Shown piece by piece: positions 12,119 through 22,201 of a stretch of DNA of 64,000 nt. The stretch is from Sipunculus nudus (Eukaryota; Annelida; Sipuncula; Golfingiida; Sipunculidae). The notes under the pieces were generated by a model. That model was not told where the DNA came from. It searched no databases and worked only from the letters and a program-made list of their open reading frames with translations. Numbering within the stretch: the stretch's first letter is position 1; each line of letters opens with the position of its first letter. The translations under genes were made by a program, and so were the position numbers. The stretch spans positions 63,031,118-63,095,117 of the forward strand of contig CM049317.1 in the NCBI GenBank assembly GCA_026874595.1, written 5' to 3'.

Positions 12119-12493
12119 CCGGGACTGCTGTGTAGCCAGGGGACGTGTCTGTACCCATATGGGTCATATCAGTGTGTATTTTTAGGAAAATGCTGCATTT
12201 CTGTTGTGATTTTGCCGTAAGCAAAGAATAAGCAAAGAATCAGCAAAGTGTAAGCAAAGGGATTATGCCTTCATAATTGCTTTTTTTCTCAATTTTCTGA
12301 AGAAAACAATGTACTTTTGGACTTTGCGGGGGTCTAATAATGTCAGAAATGGTCAAACACTGTAGGTAAATTCTGTTAAAATTAGAAAATGGGTCCCAGG
12401 AATCAATAAATGACTGTTTTAAGTAGCAGAATTTTACATTTGTGGTTTTGATTGAACGATATTGCCCTTACTTTCGATATTAATATTCACTAA
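12119..12493 (+). repeat. Representative satellite monomer (375 bp) with internal landmarks
   Basis: This copy shows the standard layout. The GC-richer head with the CCGGGAC anchor starts at 12119. A 12-bp perfect palindrome ACCCATATGGGT lies at 12153-12164. A 13-bp dyad AAATGC-T-GCATTT is at 12188-12200. Four 11-bp subrepeats of the AAGCAAAG type run 12219-12261. A seven-T tract is at 12281-12287, and the dyad TTTTCT-GA-AGAAAA at 12293-12306. The G tract (five G) is at 12328-12332. AATAAA occurs at 12405-12410, followed by a T/A tract, linker GTAGCAG, and the GATTGAACGATATTGCCC block. The choice of the anchor as monomer start is arbitrary; the array is circularly permutable. This copy has GACGTG where most have GACCCG. 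Confidence 0.93.
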
Positions 12494-13077
12494 CCGGGAC
12501 TGCAGTGTAGCCAGGGGACCCGTCTGTCTCCATATGGGTCATATCAGTGTGTATTTTTAGGAAAATGCTGCATTTCTGTTGTGATTTTGCCGTAAGCAAA
12601 GAATAAGCAAGGAATCAGCAAAGTGTAAGAAAAGGGATTATGCCTTCATAATTGCTTTTTTTTCTCCATTTTCTGAAGAAATAATGTATTTTTGGACTTT
12701 GCGGGGGTCTAATAATGTCAGAAATGGTAAAACATTGTAGGTTAATTGTGTTAAAATTGGAAAATGGGTCCAAGAAATCAATAAATGACTTTTTTAAAAA
12801 TAGAAGAATTATACATTTGCGGTTTTGATTGAACGATATTGCTCTTACTTTTGATATTAATGTTCACTAACCGGGACTGCTGTGTAGCCAGGGTACCCGT
12901 CTGTCTCCCTATGGGTCATATCAGTGTGTATTTTTAGGAAAATGCTGCATTTCTGTTGTGATTTTGCCGTAAGCAAAGAATAAGCAAAGAATCAGCAAAG
13001 TGTAAGCAATGGGATTATGCCTTCATAATTGCTTTTTGGCACCATTTTCTGAAGAAAACGATGTACTTTTGGACTTT

Positions 13078-13092
13078 GGGGGGGGGGGGGGG
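13078..13092 (+). repeat. Expanded G tract (15 G)
   Basis: Third member of the G-expanded lineage (with 5558 and 11194), in the second pentamer copy. It is five G longer than its counterpart 1884 bp upstream. Confidence 0.95.
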
Positions 13093-15503
13093 TCTAATAA
13101 TGTCAGAAATGGTGAAACACTGTAGGTAAATTCTGTTAAAATTAGAAAATGGGTCCCAGGAATCAATAAATGACTTTTTTAAAGTAGCAGAATTTTACAT
13201 TTGTGGTTTTGATTGAACGATATTGCCCTTACTTTTGATATTCATATTCACTAACCGGGACTGCTGTGTAGCCAGGGGACCCGTCTGTCTCCATATGGGT
13301 CATATCAGTGTGTATTTTTAGGAAAATGCTGCATTTCTGTTGTGATTTTGCCGTAAGCAAAGAATAAGCAAAGAATCAGCAAAGTGTAAGCAAAGGGATT
13401 ATGCCTTAATAATTGCTTTTTTTCTCCATTTGTTGAAGAAAAAATGTATTTTTGGACTTTGCGGGGGTCTAATAATTTCAGAAATAGTAAAACATTGTAG
13501 GTAAATTGTGTCAAAATTGGAAAATGGGTCCAAGAAATCAATAATGACTTTTTTAAAAATTGCAGAATTATACATTCGCGGTTTTGATTGAAAGATATTT
13601 CTCTTACTTTTGATAATAATGTTCACTAACCGGGACTGCTGTGTAGCCAGGGGACCCGTCTGTCTCCCTATGGGTCATATCAGTGTGTATTTTTAGGAAA
13701 ATGCTGCATTTCTGTTGTGATTTTGCCGTAAGCAAAGAATAAGCAAAGCATAAGCAAAGTGTAAGCAAAGGGATTATGCCTTCTAAATTGCTTTTTGGCA
13801 CCATTTTCTGAAGAAAACAATGTACTTTTGGACATTGTGGGGGTCTCATAATATCAGAAATGGTGAAACCCTGTAGGTAAATTCTGTTAAAATTAGAAAA
13901 TGGGTCCCAGGAATCAATAAATGACTTTTTTAAAGTAGCAGAATTTTACATTTGTGGTTTTGATTGAACGATATTGCCCTTACTTTTGATATTAATATTC
14001 ACTAACCGGGACTTCTGTGTAGCCAGGGGACCCGTCTGTCTCCATATGGGTCATATCAGTGTGTATTTTTAGGAAAATGCTGCATTTCTGTTGTGATTTT
14101 GCGGTAAGGAAAGAATAAACAGAGCATAAGCAAAGTGTAAGCGAAGGGATTATGCCTTAATAATTGCTTTTTGGCACCATTTTCTGAAAAAAATATTGTA
14201 TTTTTGGGCTTAGTTGGGGTCTAATAATGTCAGAAATGGTGAAACACTGAAAGTAAATTGTGTTAAAATTGGAAAATGTGTCCAATAAATCAATAATGAC
14301 TTTTTTAAAATTGCAGAATTATACATTCGCGGTTTGATTGAACGATATTGCCCTTACTTTTGATATTAATGTTCACTGACCGGGACTGCTGTGTAGCTAG
14401 GGGACCCGTCTGTCCCCCTTTGGGTCATATCAGTGTGTATTTTAAGGAAAATGCTGCGTTTCTGTTGTGATTTTGCCGTAAGCAAAGAATAAGCAAAGAA
14501 TCAGCAAAGTGTAAGCAAAGGGATTATGCCTTCATAATTGCTTTTTTTCTTCATTTTCTGAAGAAAACAATGTACTTTTAGACTTTGCGGGAGTCTAATA
14601 ATGTCAGAAATGGTCAAACACTGTAGGTAAATTCTGTTAAAATTAGAAAATGGGTCCCAGGAATCAATAAATGACTTTTTTAAGTAGCAGAATTTTACAT
14701 TTGTGGTTTTGATTGAACGATATTGCCCTTACTTTCGATACTAATATTCACTAACCGGGACTGCAGTGTAGCCAGGGGACCCGTCTGTCTCCCTATGGGT
14801 CATATCAGTGTGTATTTTTAGGAAAATGCTGCATTTCTGTTGTGATTTTGCCGTAAGCAAAGAATAAGCAAAAAATCAGCAAAGTGTAAGCAAAGGGATT
14901 ATGCCTTCATAATTGCTTTTTTTCTCCATTTTCTGAAGAAATAATGTATTTTTGGACTTTGCGGGGGTCTAATAATTTCAGAAATGGTAAAACATTGTAG
15001 GTAAATTGTGTCAAAATTGGAAAATGGGTCCAAGAAATCAATAAATGACTTTTTTAAAGTAGCAGAATTTTACATTTGTGGTTTTGATTGAACGATATTG
15101 CCCTTACTTTTGATATTAATATTCACTAACCGGGACTGCTGTGTAGCCAGGGGACCCGTCTGTCTCCATATGGGTCATATCAGTGTGTATTTTGAGGAAA
15201 ATGCTGCATTTCTGTTGTGATTTTGCCGTAAGCCAAGAATAAGCAAAGCATAATCAAAGTGTAAGCAAAGGGATTTTGCCTTTATAATTGATTTTGGCAG
15301 AATTTTCTGAAAAAATAATGTATTTTTGGACTATGGGAGGTCTAATAATGTCAGAAATGGTAAAACACTGTAGGTAAATTGTGTGAAAATTGAAAAATGG
15401 GTCCAATAAATCAATAAATGACTTTTTTTAAAATAGCAGGATTATACATTTGTGGTTTTGATTGAGCGATATTGCCCTTACTTTTGATATTACTATTCAC
15501 TAA

Positions 15504-15726
15504 CCGGGACTGCTGTGCAGCCAGGGAGCCCGTCTATCTCCATATTGGTCATATCAGTGTATATTTTTAGGAAAATGCTCCATTTCTGTCGTGATTTTGC
15601 CGTAAGCAAAGAATAAGCAAAGCATAAGCAAAGTGTATGCAAAGGGATAATGCCTTCATAATTGCTTTTTAGTACCATTTTTGATTGAACGATATTGCCC
15701 TTACTTTTGATATTAATGTTCACTAA
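15504..15726 (+). repeat. Truncated satellite monomer (223 bp)
   Basis: The next anchor follows after only 223 bp. The sequence runs normally to TTTTTAGTACCATTTT (about 15666-15681) and then continues as GATTGAACGATATTGCCC, so roughly 153 bp containing the G tract, AATAAA and linker are missing. TTTT is shared by both sides of the junction (ACCATTTT and GCGGTTTT in intact monomers). This copy reads CATATTGGTC where the others read CATATGGGTC or CCTATGGGTC. Confidence 0.93.
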
Positions 15727-15780
15727 CCGGGACTGCTGTGTAGCCAGGGAACCCGCCTGTCTCCCTATGGGTCATATCAG

Positions 15781-15836
15781 TGTGTGTTTTTAGAAAAATG
15801 AGTTATTCCCGTGATAATTTCGCCGTAAGCTAAGAA
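15781..15836 (+). repeat. Diverged patch in the monomer after each truncated monomer
   Basis: Where other monomers read AAAATGCTGCATTTCTG and GTGATTTTGCCG, this one reads AAAATGAGTTATTCCCGTG and ATAATTTCGCCG, then GTAAGCTAAG instead of GTAAGCAAAG. The flanks are ordinary satellite. The same patch follows the other five truncated monomers, near 17894, 22257, 24371, 32504 and 34612. It is the most divergent stretch I see in the array and always travels with the truncation. Confidence 0.85.
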
Positions 15837-16204
15837 TAAGCAGAGCATAAGCAAAGTGTAAGCAAAGGGATTATGCCTTAATAATTGCTTTTTGGCACCA
15901 TTTTCTGAAAAAAAATATTGTATTTTTGGGCTTTGCGGGGGTCTAATAATGTCAGAAATGGTGAAACACTGAAAGTAAATTGTGTTAAAATTGGAAAATG
16001 TGTCCAATAAATCAATAATGACTTTTTTAAAAATTGCAGAATTATACATTCGCGGTTTTGATTGAACGATATTGCCCTTACTTTTGATATTAATGTTCAC
16101 TGACCGGGACTGCTGTGTAGCTAGGGGACCCGTCTGTCCCCCCTTTGGGTCATATCAGTGTGTATTTTTAGGAAAATGCTGCATTTCTGTTGTGATTTTG
16201 CCGT

Positions 16205-16258
16205 AAGCAAAGAATAAGCAAAGAATAAGCAAAGAATCAGCAAAGTGTAAGCAAAGGG
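16205..16258 (+). repeat. Expanded 11-bp subrepeat tract (5 units)
   Basis: Units start at 16205, 16216, 16227, 16238 and 16249; the standard number is four. The extra 11 bp accounts for the long anchor spacing of 388 bp (16104 to 16492). The same five-unit tract is at 22680-22733 in the second copy of the 6475-bp unit. Confidence 0.92.
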
Positions 16259-17616
16259 ATTATGCCTTCATAATTGCTTTTTTTCTCCATTTTTTGAAGA
16301 AAACAATGTACTTTTGGACTTTGCGGGGGTCTAATAATGTCAGAAATGGTCAAACACTGTAGGTAAATTCTGTTAAAATTAGAAAATGGGTCCCAGGAAT
16401 CAATAAATGACTTTTTTAAAGTAGCAGAATTTTACATTTGTGGTTTTGATTGAACGATATTGCCCTTACTTTTGATATTAATATTCACTAACCGGGACTT
16501 CTGTGTAGCCAGGGGACCCGTCTGTCCCCCTTTGGGTCATATCAGTGTGTATTTTAAGGAAAATGCTGCATTTCTGTTGTGATTTTGCCGTAAGCAAAGA
16601 ATAAGCAAAGCATCAGCAAAGTGTAAGCGAAGGGATTATGCCTTCATAGTTGCTTTTTTTCACCATTTTCTGAAGAAATAATGTATTTTTGGACTTTGCG
16701 GGGGTCTAATAATGTCAGAAATGGTAAAACATTGTAGGTTAATTGTGTTAAAATTGGAAAATGGGTTCAAGAAATCAATGAATGACTTTTTTAAAAATAG
16801 AAGAATTATATATTTGTGGTTTTGATTGAACGATATTGCCCTTACTTTTGATATTAATGTTCACTAACCGGGACTGCTGTGTAGCCAGGGGACCCGTCTG
16901 TCCCCATATGGGTCATATCAGTGTGTATTTTTAGGAAAATGCTGCATTTCTGTTGTGATTTTGCCGTAAGCAAAGAATAAATAAAGCATAAGCAAAGAGT
17001 AAGCAAAGGGATTATGCTTTCATAATTGCTTTTTGGCACCATTTTCTGAATAAATAATGTATTTTTGGACTTTGTGATGGTCTAATAATGTCAGAAATGG
17101 TAAAACACTGTAGGTAAATTCTGTTAAAATTAGAAAATGGGTCCCAGGAATCAATAAATGACTTTTTTAAAGTAGCAGAATTTTACATTTGTGGTTTTGA
17201 TTGAACGATATTGCCCTTTCTTTTGATATTAATATTCACTAACCGGGACTGCTGTGTAGGCAGGGGACCCGTCTGTCTCCATATGGGTCATATCAGTGTG
17301 TATTTTTAGGAAAATGCTGCATTTCTGTTTTGATTTTGCCGTAAGCCAAGAATAAGCAAAGCATAATCAAAGTGTAAGCAAAGGGATTATGCCTTTATAA
17401 TTGATTTTGGCAGAATTTTCTGAAAAAATAATGTATTTTTGGACTATGGGGGGTCTAATAATGTCAGAAATGGTAAAACACTGTAGGTAAATTGTGTGAA
17501 AATTGAAAAATGGGTCCAATAAATCAATAAATGACTTTTTTTAAAATAGCAGGATTATACATTTGTGGTTTTGATTGAGCGATATTGCCCTTACTTTTGA
17601 TATTACTATTCACTAA

Positions 17617-17839
17617 ACGGGACTGCTGTGCAGCCAGGGAGCCCGTCTATCTCCATATGGGTCATATCAGTGTATATTTTTAGGAAAATGCTCCATTTCT
17701 GTCGTGATTTTGCCGTAAGCAAAGAATAAGCAAAGCATAAGCAAAGTGTATGCAAAGGGATAATGCCTTCATAATTGCTTTTTAGTACCATTTTTGATTG
17801 AACGATATTGCCCTTACTTTTGATATTAATGTTCACTAA
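17617..17839 (+). repeat. Truncated satellite monomer (223 bp)
   Basis: Same junction as at 15504, located near 17785-17798. The anchor here reads AAACGGGAC rather than AACCGGGAC, a marker shared with the copy at 24093. Confidence 0.93.
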
Positions 17840-18316
17840 CCGGGACTGCTGTGTAGCCAGGGAACCCGCCTGTCTCCCTATGGGTCATATCAGTGTGTGT
17901 TTTTAGAAAAATGAGTTATTCCCGTGATAATTTCGCCGTAAGCTAAGAATAAGCAGAGCATAAGCAAAGTGTAAGCAAAGAGATTATGCCTTAATAATTG
18001 CTTTTTGGCACCATTTTCTGAAAAAAATATTGTATTTTTGGGCTTTGCGGGGGTCTAATAATGTCAGAAATGGTGAAACACTGAAAGTAAATTGTGTTAA
18101 AATTGGAAAATGTGTCCAATAAATCAATAATGACTTTTTTAAAAATTGCAGAATTATACATTCGCGGTTTAGATTGAACGATATTGCCCTTACTTTTGAT
18201 ATTAATGTTCACTGACCGGGACTGCTGTGTAGCTAGGGGACCCGTCTGTCCCCCCTTTGGGTCATATCAGTGTGTATTTTTAGGAAAATGCTGCATTTCT
18301 GTTGTGATTTTGCCGT

Positions 18317-18366
18317 AAAGAATAAGCAAAGAATAAGCAAAGAATCAGCAAAGTGTAAGCAAAGGG
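18317..18366 (+). repeat. Subrepeat tract with a 4-bp deletion in the first unit
   Basis: The tract begins GTAAAGAAT instead of GTAAGCAAAGAAT, so the first unit is 7 bp and four full units follow (18324, 18335, 18346, 18357). It appears to derive from the five-unit form at 16205 by loss of AGCA. The same form is present near 24793 and 32926. It opens a 66-codon plus-strand frame, which I do not regard as a gene. Confidence 0.88.
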
Positions 18367-21300
18367 ATTATGCCTTCATAATTGCTTTTTTTCTCCATTT
18401 TTTGAAGAAAACAATGTACTTTTGGACTTTGCGGGGGTCTAATAATGTCAGAAATGGTCAAACACTGTAGGTAAATTCTGTTAAAATTGGAAAATGGGTC
18501 CCAGGAATCAATAAATGACTTTTTTAAAGTAGCAGAATTTTACATTTGTGGTTTTGATTGAACGATATTGCCCTTACTTTTGATATTAATATTCACTAAC
18601 CGGGACTTCTGTGTAGCCAGGGGACCCGTCTGTCCCCCTTTGGGTCATATCAGTGTGTATTTTAAGGAAAATGCTGCATTTCTGTTGTGATTTTGCCGTA
18701 AGCAAAGAATAAGCAAAGCATCAGCAAAGTGTAAGCGAAGGGATTATGCCTTCATAGTTGCTTTTTTCACCATTTTCTGAAGAAATAATGTATTTTTGGA
18801 CTTTGCGGGGGTCTAATAATGTCAGAAATGGTAAAACATTGTAGGTTAATTGTGTTAAAATTGGAAAATGGGTTCAAGAAATCAATAAATGACTTTTTTA
18901 AAAATAGAAGAATTATATATTTGTGGTTTTGATTGAACGATATTGCCCTTACTTTTGATATTAATGTTCACTAACCGGGACTGCTGTGTAGCCAGGGGAC
19001 CCGTCTGTCCCCCCTTTGGGTCATATCAGTGTGTATTTTTAGGAAAATGCTGCATTTCTGTTGTGATTTTGCCGTAAGCAAAGAATAAGCAAAGAATCAG
19101 CAAAGTGTAAGCAAAGGGATTATGCCTTCATAATTGCTTTTTTTTCTCCATTTTCTGAAGAAATAATGTATTTTTGGACTTTGCGGGGGTCTAATAATTT
19201 CAGAAATGGTAAAACATTGTAGGTAAATTGTGTCAAAATTGGAAAATGGGTCCAAGAAATCAATAAATGACTTTTTTTAAAATATAAGAATTATACATTT
19301 GCGGTTTTGATTGAACGATATTGCCCTTTCTTTTGATATTAATGTTCAATAACCGGGACTGCTGTGTAGCCAGGGGACCCGTCTGTACCCATATGGGTCA
19401 TATCAGTGTGTATTTTTAGGAAAATGCTGCATTTCTGTTGTGATTTTGCCGTAAGCAAAGAATAAGCAAAGAATCAGCAAAGTGTAAGCAAAGGGATTAT
19501 GCCTTCATAATTGCTTTTTTTCTCCATTTGTTGAAGAAAAAATGTATTTTTGGACTTTGCGGGGGTCTAATAATTTCAGAAATAGTAAAACATTGTAGGT
19601 AAATTGTGTCAAAATTGGAAAATGGGTCCAAGAAATCAATAAATGACTTTTTTAAAAATATAAGAATTATACATTTGCGATTTTGATTGAACGATATTGC
19701 CCTTACTTTTGATATTAATGTTCACTTACCGGGACTGCTGTGTAGCCAGGGGACCCGTCTGTCTCCATATGGGTCATATCAGTGTGTATTTTTAGGAAAA
19801 TGCTGCATTTCTGTTGTGATTTTGCGGTAAGCAAAGAATAAGCAGAGCATAAGCAAAGTGTAAGCAAAGGGATTATGCCTTAATAATTGCTTTTTGGCAC
19901 CATTTTCTGAAAAAAATATTGTAATTTTGGGCTTTGCGGGGGTCTAATAATGTCAGAAATGGTGAAACACTGAAAGTAAATTGTGTTAAAATTGGAAAAT
20001 GTGTCCAATAAATCAATAATGACTTTTTTAAAAATTGCAGAATTATACATTCGCGGTTTTGATTGAAAGATATTTCTCTTACTTTTGATAATAATGTTCA
20101 CTAACCGGGACTGCTGTGTAGCCAGGGGACCCGTCTGTCTCCCTATGGGTCATATCAGTGTGTATTTTTAGGAAAATGCTGCATTTCTGTTGTGATTTTG
20201 CCGTAAGCAAAGAATAAGCAAAGCATAAGCAAAGTGTAAGCAAAGGGATTATGCCTTCTAAATTGCTTTTTGGCACCATTTTCTTAAGAAAACAATGTAC
20301 TTTTGGACATTGTGGGGGTCTCATAATATCAGAAATGGTGAAACCCTGTAGGTAAATTCTGTTAAAATTAGAAAATGGGTCCCAGGAATCAATAAATGAC
20401 TTTTTTAAAGTAGCAGAATTTTACATTTGTGGTTTTGATTGAACGATATTGCCCTTACTTTTGATATTAATATTCACTAACCGGGACTTCTGTGTAGCCA
20501 GGGGACCCGTCTGTCTCCATATGGGTCATATCAGTGTGTATTTTTAGGAAAATGCTGCATTTCTGTTGTGATTTTGCGGTAAGGAAAGAATAAACAGAGC
20601 ATAAGCAAAGTGTAAGCGAAGGGATTATGCCTTAATAATTGCTTTTTGGCACCATTTTCTGAAAAAAATATTGTATTTTTGGGCTTAGTTGGGGTCTAAT
20701 AATGTCAGAAATGGTGAAACACTGAAAGTAAATTGTGTTAAAATTGGAAAATGTGTCCAATAAATCAATAATGACTTTTTTAAAATTGCAGAATTATACA
20801 TTCGCGGTTTGATTGAACGATATTGCCCTTACTTTTGATATTAATGTTCACTGACCGGGACTGCTGTGTAGCTAGGGGACCCGTCTGTCCCCCTTTGGGT
20901 CATATCAGTGTGTATTTTAAGGAAAATGCTGCGTTTCTGTTGTGATTTTGCCGTAAGCAAAGAATAAGCAAAGAATCAGCAAAGTGTAAGCAAAGGGATT
21001 ATGCCTTCATAATTGCTTTTTTTCTTCATTTTCTGAAGAAAACAATGTACTTTTGGACTTTGCGGGAGTCTAATAATGTCAGAAATGGTCAAACACTGTA
21101 GGTAAATTCTGTTAAAATTAGAAAATGGGTCCCAGGAATCAATAAATGACTTTTTTAAGTAGCAGAATTTTACATTTGTGGTTTTGATTGAACGATATTG
21201 CCCTTACTTTCGATACTAATATTCACTAACCGGGACTGCAGTGTAGCCAGGGGACCCGTCTGTCTCCCTATGGGTCATATCAGTGTGTATTTTTAGGAAA

Positions 21301-21978
21301 ATGCTGCATTTCTGTTGTGATTTTGCCGTAAGCAAAGAATAAGCAAAAAATCAGCAAAGTGTAAGCAAAGGGATTATGCCTTCATAATTGCTTTTTTTCT
21401 CCATTTTCTGAAGAAATAATGTATTTTTGGACTTTGCGGGGGTCTAATAATTTCAGAAATGGTAAAACATTGTAGGTAAATTGTGTCAAAATTGGAAAAT
21501 GGGTCCAAGAAATCAATAAATGACTTTTTTAAAGTAGCAGAATTTTACATTTGTGGTTTTGATTGAACGATATTGCCCTTACTTTTGATATTAATATTCA
21601 CTAACCGGGACTGCTGTGTAGCCAGGGGACCCGTCTGTCTCCATATGGGTCATATCAGTGTGTATTTTGAGGAAAATGCTGCATTTCTGTTGTGATTTTG
21701 CCGTAGGCCAAGAATAAGCAAAGCATAATCAAAGTGTAAGCAAAGGGATTTTGCCTTTATAATTGATTTTGGCAGAATTTTCTGAAAAAATAATGTATTT
21801 TTGGACTATGGGAGGTCTAATAATGTCAGAAATGGTAAAACACTGTAGGTAAATTGTGTGAAAATTGAAAAATGGGTCCAATAAATCAATAAATGACTTT
21901 TTTTAAAATAGCAGGATTATACATTTGTGGTTTTGATTGAGCGATATTGCCCTTACTTTTGATATTACTATTCACTAA

Positions 21979-22201
21979 CCGGGACTGCTGTGCAGCCAGG
22001 GAGCCCGTCTATCTCCATATGGGTCATATCAGTGTATATTTTTAGGAAAATGCTCCATTTCTGTCGTGATTTTGCCGTAAGCAAAGAATAAGCAAAGCAT
22101 AAGCAAAGTGTATGCAAAGGGATAATGCCTTCATAATTGCTTTTTAGTACCATTTTTGATTGAACGATATTGCCCTTACTTTTGATATTAATGTTCACTA
22201 A
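21979..22201 (+). repeat. Truncated satellite monomer (223 bp)
   Basis: Copy of the 15504 truncated monomer, 6475 bp downstream, with the same TTTT junction near 22146-22159. Confidence 0.93.

Larger units (their letters stand above)
11380..13264 (+). repeat. 1884-bp pentamer HOR, copy 2
   Basis: Anchors 11744, 12119, 12494, 12871, 13255 repeat 9860, 10235, 10610, 10987, 11366 (offset 1884, then 1889 because of the longer G tract). Visible differences are single bases, such as GAAATTAATAAATG near 12024 where copy 1 has GAAATCAATAAATG. A direct tandem duplication of this kind is the expected product of unequal exchange. Confidence 0.88.
15130..17243 (+). repeat. 2113-bp internal duplication, first copy
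   Basis: Anchors 15130, 15504, 15727, 16104, 16492, 16868 are matched by 17243, 17617, 17840, 18216, 18600, 18975 (offset 2113, falling to 2107 through subrepeat and T-tract changes). Both copies contain one 223-bp truncated monomer and the diverged patch after it. The duplication is nested inside the 6475-bp unit, so it predates that unit's duplication. Confidence 0.82.
17243..19350 (+). repeat. 2113-bp internal duplication, second copy
   Basis: Matches 15130-17243. It differs by GTAGGCAGGGG near 17256, CTGTTTTGATTTTG near 17328, CACTAAACGGG near 17612 and the altered first subrepeat at 18317. The pattern of differences lets first and second copies be told apart in the later duplicates at 21605, 23718, 31851 and 33960. 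Confidence 0.8.
13530..20010 (+). repeat. 6475-bp HOR, copy 1 (includes two truncated monomers)
   Basis: Anchors 13630, 14006, 14380, 14755, 15130, 15504, 15727, 16104, 16492, 16868, 17243, 17617, 17840, 18216, 18600, 18975, 19353, 19729. Partners lie 6475-6477 bp downstream up to about 19.42 kb. The first four monomers are block gamma. The remainder is a more divergent subfamily found nowhere else in the window except the copies of this unit: GCCAAGAATAAGC, GATTTTGGCAGAATTTTC, GGACTATGGGAGG and GATATTACTATTC. The last stretch, 19.42-20.01 kb, resembles 5.78-6.36 kb and is not shared with copy 2. Confidence 0.85.

Noticed and set aside
12110-12125. CENP-B box-like motif (TTCACTAACCGGGA)
   Set aside because: The box needs TTCG and CGGG separated by seven bases; here TTCA and CGGG are five apart and the CpG of TTCG is missing. 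The resemblance is weak and likely chance.
12219-12261. CRISPR array, suggested by short regularly spaced repeats
   Set aside because: The 11-bp units are contiguous with no spacers, and the 376-bp level is a full-length tandem repeat without unique spacers. No cas genes are present.
12405-12410. AATAAA polyadenylation signal once per monomer
   Set aside because: Expected by chance in AT-rich DNA; no transcript unit or downstream element supports use. Many monomers instead have AATAATGAC at this spot, with AATAAATC just upstream.
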